From: Dehalococcoidia bacterium
GTDB lineage: Bacteria > Chloroflexota > Dehalococcoidia > Lucifugimonadales > Lucifugimonadaceae
DNA: 36,606 nt
Assembly: GCA_012959765.1 (NCBI GenBank)
Contig: DUCO01000011.1
Span: 1 to 36,606, forward strand
Direction: 5' to 3'
Each line of letters opens with the position of its first letter. Position 1 is the first letter of the stretch. Below the pieces are notes generated by a model. That model ran no database searches. It worked only from the letters and a program-made list of their open reading frames with translations, and was not told where the DNA came from. A program made the position numbers and the translations under genes. This document shows, one piece after another, positions 9,291-17,640 of this stretch.

Positions 9291-9295
9291 CCCTG

Positions 9296-10642
9296 ATGAC
9301 ACCTGCCGAAATAACTGAATTACGGGCGCAAGCACTTCGCTCAATCGATGGTGCAACGCGTGACCTGATAACCGCCGCAAAAACGGTTTACAGCACGCCC
9401 GAAACAGGCTTCAACGAACACAAAACATCGGCATATGTTCAAGAACGACTTCAGGCACTGGGATTCGTGGTCGAAACGGGCATTGCCCGAACGGGTATGA
9501 AAGCAGTGCTGCGAGGAGCACAGCCAGGGCCGACCGTCGCGGTAATAGCTGAGTTGGATTCATTGCAGACCCCGACGCACCCCGGAGCCGATCCCGAGAC
9601 CGGAGCGGCACACGCCTGCGGTCACCACGCCCAGATCGGGGCATTGCTCGGGGTCGCCACTGCGTTAAGCGCCTCCGAACTCAAAGACTCTCTCTCAGGG
9701 AATGTCGCATTCATCATCACCCCTGCCGAAGAGTTCATCGAGATTCAAGATCGACTGGCGCTGAAGGCCAACGGTGAACTTGAGTTCCTGTCGGGCAAGC
9801 AGGAGATGATCCGCCTCGGCACGTTCGACGATGTCGACATGGCCATGATGGTCCATACTTCGGCGGGCAACGGCGGTTCGGCCTTCAGCGTTGGTGGCAC
9901 TTCTAACGCACACGTCTCACACCAGGTTCGCTACATCGGGAAATCATCACACGCCGGAGGTGCGCCCGATAAAGGAGTGAACGCCTTACAGGCAGCAATG
10001 CTTGCGAACACTGCGATCAACTCGATGCGCGAAACGTTCAGAGAATCTGATGTTGTGCGTGTTCACGGCATCATCTCTAACGGCGGATCGGCAGTTAACG
10101 CAGTGCCGGGTGAGGTTCTGTACGAAGGACGGGTGCGTGCGAAGTCGGTTGAAGCTATCGAACCAATCGCCGAACGAATCATCCGTTGCTACCGCGCTGG
10201 CGCACTCGCCATGGGAGCATCGGTCGAGGTTCAGACTATCGCCGGATATCACGCCCTTGACCAGAACCCGACGATGCAAAAACTATTTGCAGACAACGCT
10301 GAATTGATTCTTGGTAGCGATTCAGTTGTCATAGTCGAAAAGCACCACACGCAGGGCGGATCGACCGATATGGGCGATCTCAGCACGATCATGCCGGTCA
10401 TCCATCCATACGCAAATGCAGCATCTGGCGTGGGCCACGGACATGATTACCTGATCGAAGATTACGATCGTGCGGTGATTGCCCCTGCGAAAATCATGAC
10501 GGCAACAGTACTTGAATTGCTCGGTAACGACGCCCAGTTGGCCAGAGAGACACTCAGCAAGCACAAACCCGCCATGTCAGCCGAGCAGTACGTGACGCTT
10601 CAGCGTGAACGCTTTTCGACGCAGACTTACGATCCGTCGTAA
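9296..10642 (+). CDS. M20 family amidohydrolase (second of tandem pair)
   Basis: Paralogue of the preceding gene, 448 aa, M20D-type metal amidohydrolase. The metal site is HACGHH at residues 106-111 with TPAEEFIE. The lid region has SSHAGGAPDKGVNALQAA, and the same GKQEM insertion as the first copy is present. The start is ATG 9296, 5 nt after the first gene's stop, so the pair is surely one operon. Copies differ most around the substrate loop (HTSAGNGGSAFSVGG against HTGGETPGTLGIGG), so they may act on different amides or form a heteromer. It is convergent with the cupin gene. Confidence 0.9.
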   Translation: MTPAEITELRAQALRSIDGATRDLITAAKTVYSTPETGFNEHKTSAYVQERLQALGFVVETGIARTGMKAVLRGAQPGPTVAVIAELDSLQTPTHPGADPETGAAHACGHHAQIGALLGVATALSASELKDSLSGNVAFIITPAEEFIEIQDRLALKANGELEFLSGKQEMIRLGTFDDVDMAMMVHTSAGNGGSAFSVGGTSNAHVSHQVRYIGKSSHAGGAPDKGVNALQAAMLANTAINSMRETFRESDVVRVHGIISNGGSAVNAVPGEVLYEGRVRAKSVEAIEPIAERIIRCYRAGALAMGASVEVQTIAGYHALDQNPTMQKLFADNAELILGSDSVVIVEKHHTQGGSTDMGDLSTIMPVIHPYANAASGVGHGHDYLIEDYDRAVIAPAKIMTATVLELLGNDAQLARETLSKHKPAMSAEQYVTLQRERFSTQTYDPS

Positions 10643-10670
10643 TCGTCAGAAACACTGGCTAGCCCGGAAC

Positions 10671-11381
10671 CTACTTTGAGGGTGGACGAGATTCCTGTCC
10701 GTCGAGCCGAGGCGTAATCCGCTTCCACGTTCCGTCGGGCTGCTCATCGTAAAAAGTGTGACTGGGTGACACGTTCGGTGTAACTGTTAGCCACACCTCG
10801 AGTCGGCCATTGCCTACGTTCGCCAACTCATGTTTTTCCTCAGCAGGCACGTAAAGCACTTCGCCGGCCGAGAAGTGCTCTGTTTCACCATCTACTTTGG
10901 CGTCACACTCGCCTTTCAGGAACACAAAAGTCTCTGCCGTTGCATCATGCGAGTGGTACGTGGCGATCTTGCCTTCGTCCAGATAAAACATTCCGCCGCG
11001 TACCAGTCCTGAGTCGGGGAATCGGTCATATCGATCGGTTCTGAGAACCGTGACGCCGCCCGTAACAGCTTTCGGGTCGTGAGCAGGTGAGGGGTTCAGT
11101 TTCGATCCCGGACAACTTGCAATCAGGTAGGCGATATCCGAATCACCGGTGACTATCTCGAAACTGACACCCGCGTTGATGTAGGCCTGAGCCGAGGCCG
11201 AAATGCTTTGAGAGCGATCACCAATGACTATTTGCAGTTCGCCTTCTGTGAACAGGAGAACCAGATCGGATCTGTTCGAAACCACACCGGTTGTCGAATT
11301 CGCCGACAAACGCATCGATTCCAGAGCAAACGTTTCGTCGCTTGCCAGCAAACCTACATCGTGAATAGATGAGCGATACAT
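10671..11381 (-). CDS. Double cupin domain protein
   Basis: A 236-aa two-cupin protein of unknown reaction. The C-terminal cupin has a complete metal-binding pattern: His143, His145 and Glu150 in YHSHDATAETFVFLKGE, and His184 in PAEEKHELAN. The N-terminal cupin (residues about 15-90) lacks the histidines and is probably structural. The last 25 residues (PDGTWKRITPRLDG) are polar. ATG 11381 lies 2 nt after the gmk stop, so it is translated with gmk and aroA. That position does not by itself imply a role in nucleotide or aromatic amino acid metabolism. Isomerase, dioxygenase and sugar-binding roles are all possible. Confidence 0.75.
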   Translation of the reverse strand: MYRSSIHDVGLLASDETFALESMRLSANSTTGVVSNRSDLVLLFTEGELQIVIGDRSQSISASAQAYINAGVSFEIVTGDSDIAYLIASCPGSKLNPSPAHDPKAVTGGVTVLRTDRYDRFPDSGLVRGGMFYLDEGKIATYHSHDATAETFVFLKGECDAKVDGETEHFSAGEVLYVPAEEKHELANVGNGRLEVWLTVTPNVSPSHTFYDEQPDGTWKRITPRLDGQESRPPSK

Positions 11382-11383
11382 GA

Positions 11384-12022
11384 TCAGAAACTCACGTCTC
11401 TTGGAGGAATTGCGTGCGACTCAGATTCGATGATTTCGACCACGGAATCGACTGTTTTGTCGAGATGACCTTCTTCGTTGGTAACCGTGAAATCGAACAG
11501 GCTTGCCTGGCTGATTTCTTCGTTCGCGGCAACCAGACGCTTGGTCATCTCGGCTTCGGAATCGACTCCTCGATTCTTCAAGTGCTTCTTGAGTACATCG
11601 AGGGAAGGCGGGATGATGAATATGAGCAGAGCGCCCGGGATGATTTCACTGATACGTTTTGCGCCCTGCACGTCAACCCGAATAATTACATGCTTTCCAG
11701 CGTCCAACGCATCACACACCTGCTGCTTGGGTACGCCGTAGTAATTGCCGTACACCTGCGCCCACTCGAGCAAGTCATCTGCGGCAATCAGGTTCACGAA
11801 ATCGTCAACGTCCACAAAGAAGTGATTTACGCCGTCTTTTTCGCCGGGTCTTGGATCACGTGTCGTATTGGTAATCGTGAAGTGAAACCCAAGGCGACCC
11901 GATTCGATCATGCGGTCGATCATCACGTCTTTTCCAACACCAGAAGGGCCAGAAATGACGACCACAAGCGGGTTCGAGGTCGAGTCAGGTTTGTTAGCCA
12001 ACCAAGCCGCCAAACTGATCAA
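11384..12022 (-). CDS. gmk: Guanylate kinase
   Basis: Phosphorylates GMP to GDP with ATP. It is 212 aa, the normal length. The P-loop is GPSGVGKD (residues 25-32), with Asp in place of the common Ser/Thr after Lys. The GMP-binding region is TNTTRDPRPGEKDGVNHFFV (about 51-70), then YGNYYGVPKQQV and IRVDVQGAKRI. The lid region has KNRGVDSEAEMTKRL. The frame opens with TTG 12022, preceded by GGGAG 4 nt upstream, and overlaps aroA by 29 nt. A second TTG at 12001 overlaps the aroA stop and is an alternative. The N-terminal extension of about 17 residues before the P-loop strand is longer than usual. Confidence 0.93.
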   Translation of the reverse strand: MISLAAWLANKPDSTSNPLVVVISGPSGVGKDVMIDRMIESGRLGFHFTITNTTRDPRPGEKDGVNHFFVDVDDFVNLIAADDLLEWAQVYGNYYGVPKQQVCDALDAGKHVIIRVDVQGAKRISEIIPGALLIFIIPPSLDVLKKHLKNRGVDSEAEMTKRLVAANEEISQASLFDFTVTNEEGHLDKTVDSVVEIIESESHAIPPRDVSF

Positions 12023-13304
12023 TGATCTCCCAGAAGCTCGGGTAGGAAATGCCCGCTACGTCAGGGTCGAGAACCGTAATCGGTTCGGTAGAAATCAGGC
12101 CTGCGACACCAAGGCTCATCGCAAGCCGGTGATCATCGTAGCTCTGGAACTGACCACCGCCAATCGATCCACCGCCGGGAACTATCATTCCGTCTGGAGT
12201 GCCTACGACATCGACTCCGGCACCGTTCAGCCAGGAAACGCTCGCCTGAATCCGATCAGATTCCTTCACTCGAAGCTCCTCAGCGTCTTTAATAACTGTC
12301 TCGCCTTCCGCGAGTGAAGCTGCAACTGCAATAACCGGGATTTCGTCGATCAGTAGGGGAACGATGTCGCCCGATAACTCGACGCCCTTGAGATCGCTCG
12401 TTCGCACCAGCACGTCGGCCACGGGCTCACCGGCGACTTCCCGTTCATCGACGAGTATGAGATCGGCGCCCATCATCTGCAGCGCTGTGATTATTCCCGC
12501 TCGCGTGGGGTTTATTCCGACGTTATTAATCAACAATTCAGCGTCTGGGTGACATATTCCGGCGACCATCCAGAATGCTGCGCTGCTGATGTCTCCAGGC
12601 ACTTCGACATCTACGGTTTCTAACTCAGATGGTTCAAGTACCAGATCCAGTCCGGTCTTGGTCAGGTTCACACCCATCGCCGAGAACATCCGCTCGGTGT
12701 GATCTCGTGATTCAGCCGGTTGCGTGAGAGTTGTCGTGCCATCGGCACGAAGTCCGGCCAGAAGCAGGCACGATTTCAGTTGTGCAGAAGCCACGGGCAT
12801 TTCGTAGCTGGATTCGTGAAGCGAACCGCCATGAAACACAAGGGGGGCGAGAGTGTCGTTGGCACGCCCCGATATCACTGCACCCATGCTTGTAAGGGGT
12901 TTTACGACCCGACCCATCGGCCGTGATTTGAGCGAGTCGTCGCCAGTGAGGATCGTCAGCATGTCTTGACCAGCAAGGATTCCTGACATGAGGCGAGTGG
13001 TAGTTCCACTGTTACCAGCATCGAGAATGCCGGCTGGTTCTTGAAGACCGTTCAGCCCAACGCCTTTAACGGTCAAGCTATCACCCATGCCCTTTGCACC
13101 GGCTTCTCGCGAGATCTCAACGCCCAGCGCCCGCATAATCTCGACAGTCGAAGTGCAATCGGCGCCCGGTGAGAAGTTTGTTACTCGTGCCGTTCCAGTG
13201 TTCGACAGGGCGTTAAACATTATTGCCCTGTGTGAAACCGATTTGTCGCCGGGTGCAATAATCTCTCCCCGAAGCGATCGTGGCCGTGCAATAGTTACTG
13301 GCAT
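11994..13304 (-). CDS. aroA: EPSP synthase (3-phosphoshikimate 1-carboxyvinyltransferase), class II type
   Basis: Shikimate pathway enzyme joining shikimate-3-phosphate and phosphoenolpyruvate. It is 436 aa. The core is PGDKSVSHRA (residues 18-27), DAGNSGTTTRLM (95-106), RPMGRV, IDEIPV with the catalytic acids (319-324), KESDRI (347-352) and DDHRLAMSLG (390-399). The four published class II markers are all present: GDKS (19-22), SAQLK (173-177), RDHTE (200-204) and NPTR (265-268). Class II enzymes tend to be less sensitive to glyphosate; that property is predicted, not shown. The gene follows tyrA by 10 nt and overlaps gmk. Confidence 0.96.
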   Translation of the reverse strand: MPVTIARPRSLRGEIIAPGDKSVSHRAIMFNALSNTGTARVTNFSPGADCTSTVEIMRALGVEISREAGAKGMGDSLTVKGVGLNGLQEPAGILDAGNSGTTTRLMSGILAGQDMLTILTGDDSLKSRPMGRVVKPLTSMGAVISGRANDTLAPLVFHGGSLHESSYEMPVASAQLKSCLLLAGLRADGTTTLTQPAESRDHTERMFSAMGVNLTKTGLDLVLEPSELETVDVEVPGDISSAAFWMVAGICHPDAELLINNVGINPTRAGIITALQMMGADLILVDEREVAGEPVADVLVRTSDLKGVELSGDIVPLLIDEIPVIAVAASLAEGETVIKDAEELRVKESDRIQASVSWLNGAGVDVVGTPDGMIVPGGGSIGGGQFQSYDDHRLAMSLGVAGLISTEPITVLDPDVAGISYPSFWEIIDQFGGLVG

Positions 13305-13314
13305 TCGAATCCCG

Positions 13315-14337
13315 TTAGTTCATTCTGCGACGATCGTATTTCGTCGAGTCTTTTTTCTTGTCTTTTCCGCCCATGGCTCGGGCCACGCGGCTGCCGAAGA
13401 ACATGCCCATCATGCTTTCGCTAGATGTAGGCATTTCTAATCGGTCTCCCGATTCCGGACGTCGAGAAGCCACCCCCGCTTCCAGACGAGCACGTTGTTC
13501 CCATGCTTGAACGAAAGAATCGGCAAGAATACCGTCTGAAGAGAACCGCTCTTCATCATCGAGCAATCCAGTTCTAATCGCCTGAAACCGTTCGATTAAT
13601 TGATCTATCCAATGGGCGAGCATATCGGAGTTAGTTGCCGCTGCGCTCTGGTTCGACGCAGGATCTGATGAAGCAGGCGATGTCACTTTGTCAAAATCAC
13701 TGCCAACAAAGCGAGATATTTCCGACCATGAAGGCGACGTGCTCACCGCGTTCATAACCGCGGCAGCAACAACAGCAGGAAGACCCGTTGTGGCCGCGGA
13801 GAACGAGTCGTGCTCGTGGGCATCCATGAACACAGGCTTGGCGCCAATGCTCTCAATCAGGTCAGTCACAGCGGTGATTGCCTGACGGTCAGCCGATGGC
13901 GGGGCGACGACGGCCCACTTGGTTTCGTGGAATATGTGACCTGACGCATTCTTCTGTTCGGTGATTGAAGCACCGGTCAGCGGATTTCCACCGACGAAGC
14001 CTACGTTTGAAGGCAGAAGTTCATCCGCCCATTCCAGCACAGCTCGCTTGGATGGCGAAGTGTCTGTCACAACGGCTCCGGACTTGAGGTGCCTGGCAAT
14101 TCCATCGAACACGTCGTACAGCGAACCAGCGGGTGTGGCGATGATCACGACATCGGCGTTGCTAACGGCACGGTCGATGTTCCATTCAACGTCATCGACT
14201 GCTCCCATACGCTGGGCAAGGGTTTGCGCACTGTTATCGGCGTCGTATCCGATGACTTTCGATTTGCCCAGTCCACGTATGGCCATCCCAATGGATGTAC
14301 CGATTCGTCCGAGTCCAATAATTGTGTAATTTGGCAT
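13315..14337 (-). CDS. tyrA: Prephenate dehydrogenase (TyrA family)
   Basis: NAD(P)-dependent oxidative decarboxylation of prephenate (or arogenate) toward tyrosine. The Rossmann motif GLGRIG is at residues 8-13 and the second-strand acidic residue is in VIGYDAD, which suggests NAD. DTSPSKRAV and GNPLTGASITEQKNASG are family segments for substrate binding. The start is ATG 14337, preceded by GAAAG about 8 nt upstream; the open frame extends 12 codons further to a TTG at 14373. At 340 aa it is longer than core TyrA (about 280). The extra C-terminal 70 residues are polar, end in a very basic stretch (GGKDKKKDSTKYDRRRMN) and hold no ACT domain. It is coupled with aroA. Confidence 0.88.
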   Translation of the reverse strand: MPNYTIIGLGRIGTSIGMAIRGLGKSKVIGYDADNSAQTLAQRMGAVDDVEWNIDRAVSNADVVIIATPAGSLYDVFDGIARHLKSGAVVTDTSPSKRAVLEWADELLPSNVGFVGGNPLTGASITEQKNASGHIFHETKWAVVAPPSADRQAITAVTDLIESIGAKPVFMDAHEHDSFSAATTGLPAVVAAAVMNAVSTSPSWSEISRFVGSDFDKVTSPASSDPASNQSAAATNSDMLAHWIDQLIERFQAIRTGLLDDEERFSSDGILADSFVQAWEQRARLEAGVASRRPESGDRLEMPTSSESMMGMFFGSRVARAMGGKDKKKDSTKYDRRRMN

Positions 14338-14408
14338 AGTAATTTCTTTCTCGTAGCTGCTGGTTTCAAACAACTACGTTCAAAACAACTTCACAGCTTC
14401 AACCGCTA

Positions 14409-15188
14409 TTAGTCCCAGTCCTCATCCTCGTCATCATCGTCATCATCATGGTCATGATGATCATCGTTGTCTGCATCTCGTGCTGACTCGCCGGAGCGAG
14501 GCAACATGGCGTCTGACGCCGACTTCTGCTTTTTAGTTTCAAGCTTTTCGATTAAACCTTGAAGCGATTTCAAATTCTTGTTAGGTATCTTGCCTGCATC
14601 GTAAATAAGTGCGGAAATCCCAATGTCACGAAGCAACTCTAGGTTTGCCTGATCAGGTGTTTGCGACATTCGTAAAAAGATATGGCGTGAGTATTTTGCC
14701 AGCTGTCCGACGATATCGAGAACCGATCCAACGCTCAGTGGAAGGGATATATTCGTTCCATCGAGAATCAAGAAGTCGAAAGGACCGGCTTCTATAGCTT
14801 TTACCCGGTCATCCGAGATGTCGGCCGGAACAATGAATCCCTTTCCCGTATCGTCATCACGTAGTGCAGCGCCGGGAGCCGATTCGCCCTCGGCAACGAC
14901 GAAATCAGCTCCAGATTTCACCGCAGCGTCGATCTCTTTATCAGAACCCCCAGATACCGAAACACCCCAGATGTCAGCGTCTTTCACAGCTGACTTCTGT
15001 GCGGCTCCCTTCGAGCCGGCCGCCAGAATGAAAAGATCGGCGTCAACACCCTTTGCATCGCAAGGACCGGCGATATTTACGCCCAGAAGAATCACCGGAA
15101 TCCTGTTTTTTTCAGTTCGTGACCCAAATCCAAACCCCGATCGTTCACTTTGACCGAGTTTGTTTAGTCGTTCAGAAATTTTGCTCAA
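14409..15188 (-). CDS. Unknown protein with Asp/His-rich C-terminal tail
   Basis: 259 aa, not assigned to a family. Alternating strands and helices (PVILLGVNIAG, DADLFILAAG, GADFVVAEG, FDFLILDGTNI, RHIFLRMS, ISALIYDAG) read like a TIM-barrel-type alpha/beta protein, with no catalytic signature I can name. The N-terminus, MSKISERLNKLGQ, is amphipathic. The C-terminal 20 residues are almost all Asp, Glu and His (HHDHDDDDDDEDEDWD), plausibly a metal-binding or charge tail. The TTG start overlaps the PAC2 stop (TTGA), so the two are coupled, and tyrA starts 71 nt downstream. A low-complexity tail built from GAT/GAC codons may also be length-variable between strains. Confidence 0.7.
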   Translation of the reverse strand: MSKISERLNKLGQSERSGFGFGSRTEKNRIPVILLGVNIAGPCDAKGVDADLFILAAGSKGAAQKSAVKDADIWGVSVSGGSDKEIDAAVKSGADFVVAEGESAPGAALRDDDTGKGFIVPADISDDRVKAIEAGPFDFLILDGTNISLPLSVGSVLDIVGQLAKYSRHIFLRMSQTPDQANLELLRDIGISALIYDAGKIPNKNLKSLQGLIEKLETKKQKSASDAMLPRSGESARDADNDDHHDHDDDDDDEDEDWD

Positions 15189-16132
15189 TCGTCGGTATCC
15201 CCGTTGTCAGCAGAGTCATTCGATCCTCGTTGCTGACGTAAAAAGTCTTCAAGTTCTTGCACCAGTGCGGCTGGCTCGGGGCTTTGTCGGTACTCCTCCT
15301 CGGAGTCGTAACGTTCCTCAAGCCGCTTCACATAGCCTTCGATTTCCTGTTGGTCGGAAAGCGCTCGCACCAGGTTTTCATCGAACTCTTCTGACTCTTT
15401 TGCAAGTGTGGTCAGGTCGATTGGTGCAGAAATAAATTGCTGTATCTCGGTGAGAATTGCGTGGGTCAGAGTTGGGTTCTGGGCTACCTGCAGGTAGTGC
15501 GGTGAATGTCCCCAGAGACTTGCCGAAGGAATTTTGTCTTTACTGAACCGATCCATGAGCACCGACGTCAAACCCGAAGGGCCTTCGTAGTTCGGTACTG
15601 CGTACTTGATGTGCTCAAACCCATCTCCAAGATCGGTGTTGAGTGACGATCCAATAACTCGTGGCGAACGAGTGTGCGGAACAGAATCGAGAAGAGCACC
15701 GACTGTAACCAGTAACTTCGAATCGCTCTCTTGTGCAACTTTGTAAACGAGATCGGTGTAGGTTCGCCATTTCAAATTCGGTTCCACACCTATGAATATC
15801 AGCAGGTCGCGACCACCGTCGGGCGATTTCCAGTAGTAAAACTCGTTTTTGGGCCACGTGAGCTTTCGTGAACCGTCGGATTCATTGGAAATAACGGGGC
15901 GTTGTTCAGCGAAGTCGTAAAAGTCTTCAGCATCGATCGATGCGAACTTTGTGGCCGACAACTGACGCGCCAGTTCTCGAAGCGAGCGAGTCGCCGATTC
16001 CGCAGCGTCAGGCCAACCGGCCCAAGCTGTTAAAAAGACCGTGTTACTTAGAATCGGGTGTTCGGTGTACTGAAGTGCCGACAATAATCTCGCCAATTGT
16101 CCCAAATTTATTGAATTTCGAGAATTCGCCAA
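15185..16132 (-). CDS. PAC2 family protein
   Basis: 315 aa of the PAC2 (proteasome assembly chaperone 2-like) family. The bacterial members, common in actinobacteria and Chloroflexota, have no established biochemical role. Supporting segments are FLTAWAGWPDAAESATRSL (about residues 33-51), LLIFIGVEPNLKWRTYTDLV (about 109-128), VTVGALLDSVPHTRSP and SLWGHSPHYLQVAQNPTLTH. The C-terminal 80 residues are strongly charged and probably coiled (EFDENLVRALSDQQEIEGYVKR is part). The frame starts at TTG 16132 without a convincing ribosome site. It precedes the Asp/His-tail protein with a 4-nt overlap, so it heads the operon running into tyrA, aroA and gmk. Confidence 0.85.
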   Translation of the reverse strand: MANSRNSINLGQLARLLSALQYTEHPILSNTVFLTAWAGWPDAAESATRSLRELARQLSATKFASIDAEDFYDFAEQRPVISNESDGSRKLTWPKNEFYYWKSPDGGRDLLIFIGVEPNLKWRTYTDLVYKVAQESDSKLLVTVGALLDSVPHTRSPRVIGSSLNTDLGDGFEHIKYAVPNYEGPSGLTSVLMDRFSKDKIPSASLWGHSPHYLQVAQNPTLTHAILTEIQQFISAPIDLTTLAKESEEFDENLVRALSDQQEIEGYVKRLEERYDSEEEYRQSPEPAALVQELEDFLRQQRGSNDSADNGDTDD

Positions 16133-16205
16133 ACCGAGCTTTGAGTGATCGTGTTCGCTAGCGCCTACGCGAGCAGAGCAGCAAGTCTAGCACCCAATTG
16201 CGGCA

Positions 16206-17051
16206 TCATCCGCACAAGTATTGAACCAGCGCTGAATCGTACGCCAAAGTAGTGGTGTCGAATCGAGCAGGGGAGAAGAATCCCGGTACCGCCATTGGAG
16301 TCCCGGCCGTGTTCTGCCCGTAGGCATACTCTGCCAGTCTGGGCAGGGAAGCTACGTCTTCAGCGTTATAGCGAATAAGGGTTTCCATCGCATTTGGTTC
16401 ACCTTCTTGTGCCATGTTCCACAAAACAACGGCATCGCGACCTGAAAGTAACGACAGATCATCACCTCGATCCATTCCTATCGCCCGCTCAATTTTCTTG
16501 AGACCACCCTTTAGCCCGACATTCTTCAGCACGTATCTGAGATCGACATGGGCAGCGTTTTCGAGTGTTGGCCCAAGCTCTCTACGAATCCACGGGACAT
16601 CGAACGAAATGCCGTTGAATGTCACGACAATCTTGTATTTTTCCAGATCTGAAACCAGTTCGTCGAGATTGTCACCACGTACGTATGCCTTGAATCCAGA
16701 GGCATCGAGAATGCCGCACATGGTGATGTACGCCTCGCCACCAAGTCCGGTGGTTTCAATGTCCAGAAAAGCTGTTTCATTCTGAAAGTCGGGGAGCAGG
16801 CGCCATCGTTCACCGGCTTTGTACTGCTCGCCGAAGTAAACCGCATTACGCGCGGCAAGTGCTTCAACCGAATGACCGAGCGAATCAATCTGCTCAGTGC
16901 TTAGCTCGTTCGACGCAATTGCATCGTCCCAATCTCTCACTCCTGCCGACCACAGGTCTTCCTCGTCGTCGACGCTGATACCTGGCAAATGTAGAAAGGA
17001 ATTCTTGAGCAAGTGGGGTCTGGGGCGATCGCTGTGGTCTTGTCGATGCAA
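16206..17051 (-). CDS. YprB-like RNase H-fold 3'-5' exonuclease
   Basis: 281 aa with the DEDDy exonuclease pattern. Asp97 and Glu99 are in FLDIETTGLGG, Asp151 in VVTFNGISFDVPWI, and Tyr228 with Asp232 in YNAEDV. HVDLRYVLKNVGLKGGLKKI (about 168-187) is typical of the YprB branch. The product would trim nucleic acid 3' ends; its in vivo target is unknown in the family. The N-terminal NSFLHLPGISVDDEEDLW resembles the start of YprB, so the true start may be TTG 17012 (residue 14) rather than TTG 17051. Neither has a ribosome site. It is transcribed leftward with the genes downstream but separated from PAC2 by 73 nt. Confidence 0.88.
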   Translation of the reverse strand: MHRQDHSDRPRPHLLKNSFLHLPGISVDDEEDLWSAGVRDWDDAIASNELSTEQIDSLGHSVEALAARNAVYFGEQYKAGERWRLLPDFQNETAFLDIETTGLGGEAYITMCGILDASGFKAYVRGDNLDELVSDLEKYKIVVTFNGISFDVPWIRRELGPTLENAAHVDLRYVLKNVGLKGGLKKIERAIGMDRGDDLSLLSGRDAVVLWNMAQEGEPNAMETLIRYNAEDVASLPRLAEYAYGQNTAGTPMAVPGFFSPARFDTTTLAYDSALVQYLCG

Positions 17052-17078
17052 GAGTAACGCGTTACCAGACCAACCGGA

Positions 17079-17528
17079 CTACACTTCGTCAGGAGCTTCA
17101 CCCGCAAAGCGTTCACCCATCGCTGTAATAAGCGTGTCGGTGACTAGCGACTGGGAGCCGTCGTAAATGACGATCATCTTGCCGTTGCGGAAGAATTGAG
17201 GTGTATCGATCCAGTTGACGTACTTGAGACCAATGCCATAGCCGTCTTCGGAAACGAGAGCTGCCTGAGCTTCGGCTTTTTCTAGCGTGGCGAACTCGAC
17301 TGCGAGAATTTCCTGACCACTGGCTACTACTTCAACACCTGGTATAGAAAATTGTCCTGCAAATAGGAACTTGTTCTCGGACTGATCGCCAACCTTCATG
17401 CCTGCAGATTCAAGTGCGACAGAAAGTGAGACGTAGGAATCGGCTGGTTAGATTTCACCTCCACCCGAACAGGCGATGGCGATTATTGGAAAAGCTGCAA
17501 CTGCGACAAGTAGGAAACGACGCAACAT
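17079..17528 (-). pseudogene. Lipoprotein interrupted by in-frame TAA
   Basis: Starting at ATG 17528, with GGAG 6 nt upstream, the frame encodes a clean lipoprotein signal (MLRRFLLVAVAAFPIIAIAC, Cys20) followed by SGGGEI, then TAA at 17448-17450. It continues in frame as PADSYVSLSVALESAGMKVG to the end at 17079. The mature part (IPGVEVVASGQEILAVEF, ALVSEDGYGIG, VNWIDTPQFFRNGKMIVIYD) resembles a small secreted lipoprotein family of actinobacteria and Chloroflexota that I know only as hypothetical. Total length is 149 codons. If the stop is real, the export signal is separated from the domain and the gene is dead. The 106-aa frame from ATG 17399 alone would be cytosolic. Confidence 0.75.
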
Positions 17529-17640
17529 TGCTATCTCCGAAATTCAAACGGGGGCAGAAAATAACGAACTGAACGCACCACTGGCGCTATCAGTAACGCA
17601 ATTCTAGGTGTGCGCTAAGTGGGGTCAGCACACAAAAGCA
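17529..17640. other. Short intergenic region with imperfect inverted repeat
   Basis: An imperfect inverted repeat pairs GTGTGC with GCACAC around a 14-nt centre, at about 17609-17634. It lies just downstream of the PEBP gene and could end that leftward transcript, but no T-run follows it, so the call is weak. Confidence 0.25.

Noticed and set aside
11414-12025. 203-aa plus-strand ORF
   Set aside because: It is entirely antisense to gmk, which has full family motifs; codon-shadow composition.
14409-14470. Tandem repeat or CRISPR-like tract at the Asp/His tail
   Set aside because: It is a short run of GAT/GAC/CAT codons inside the reading frame, without repeat-spacer structure.
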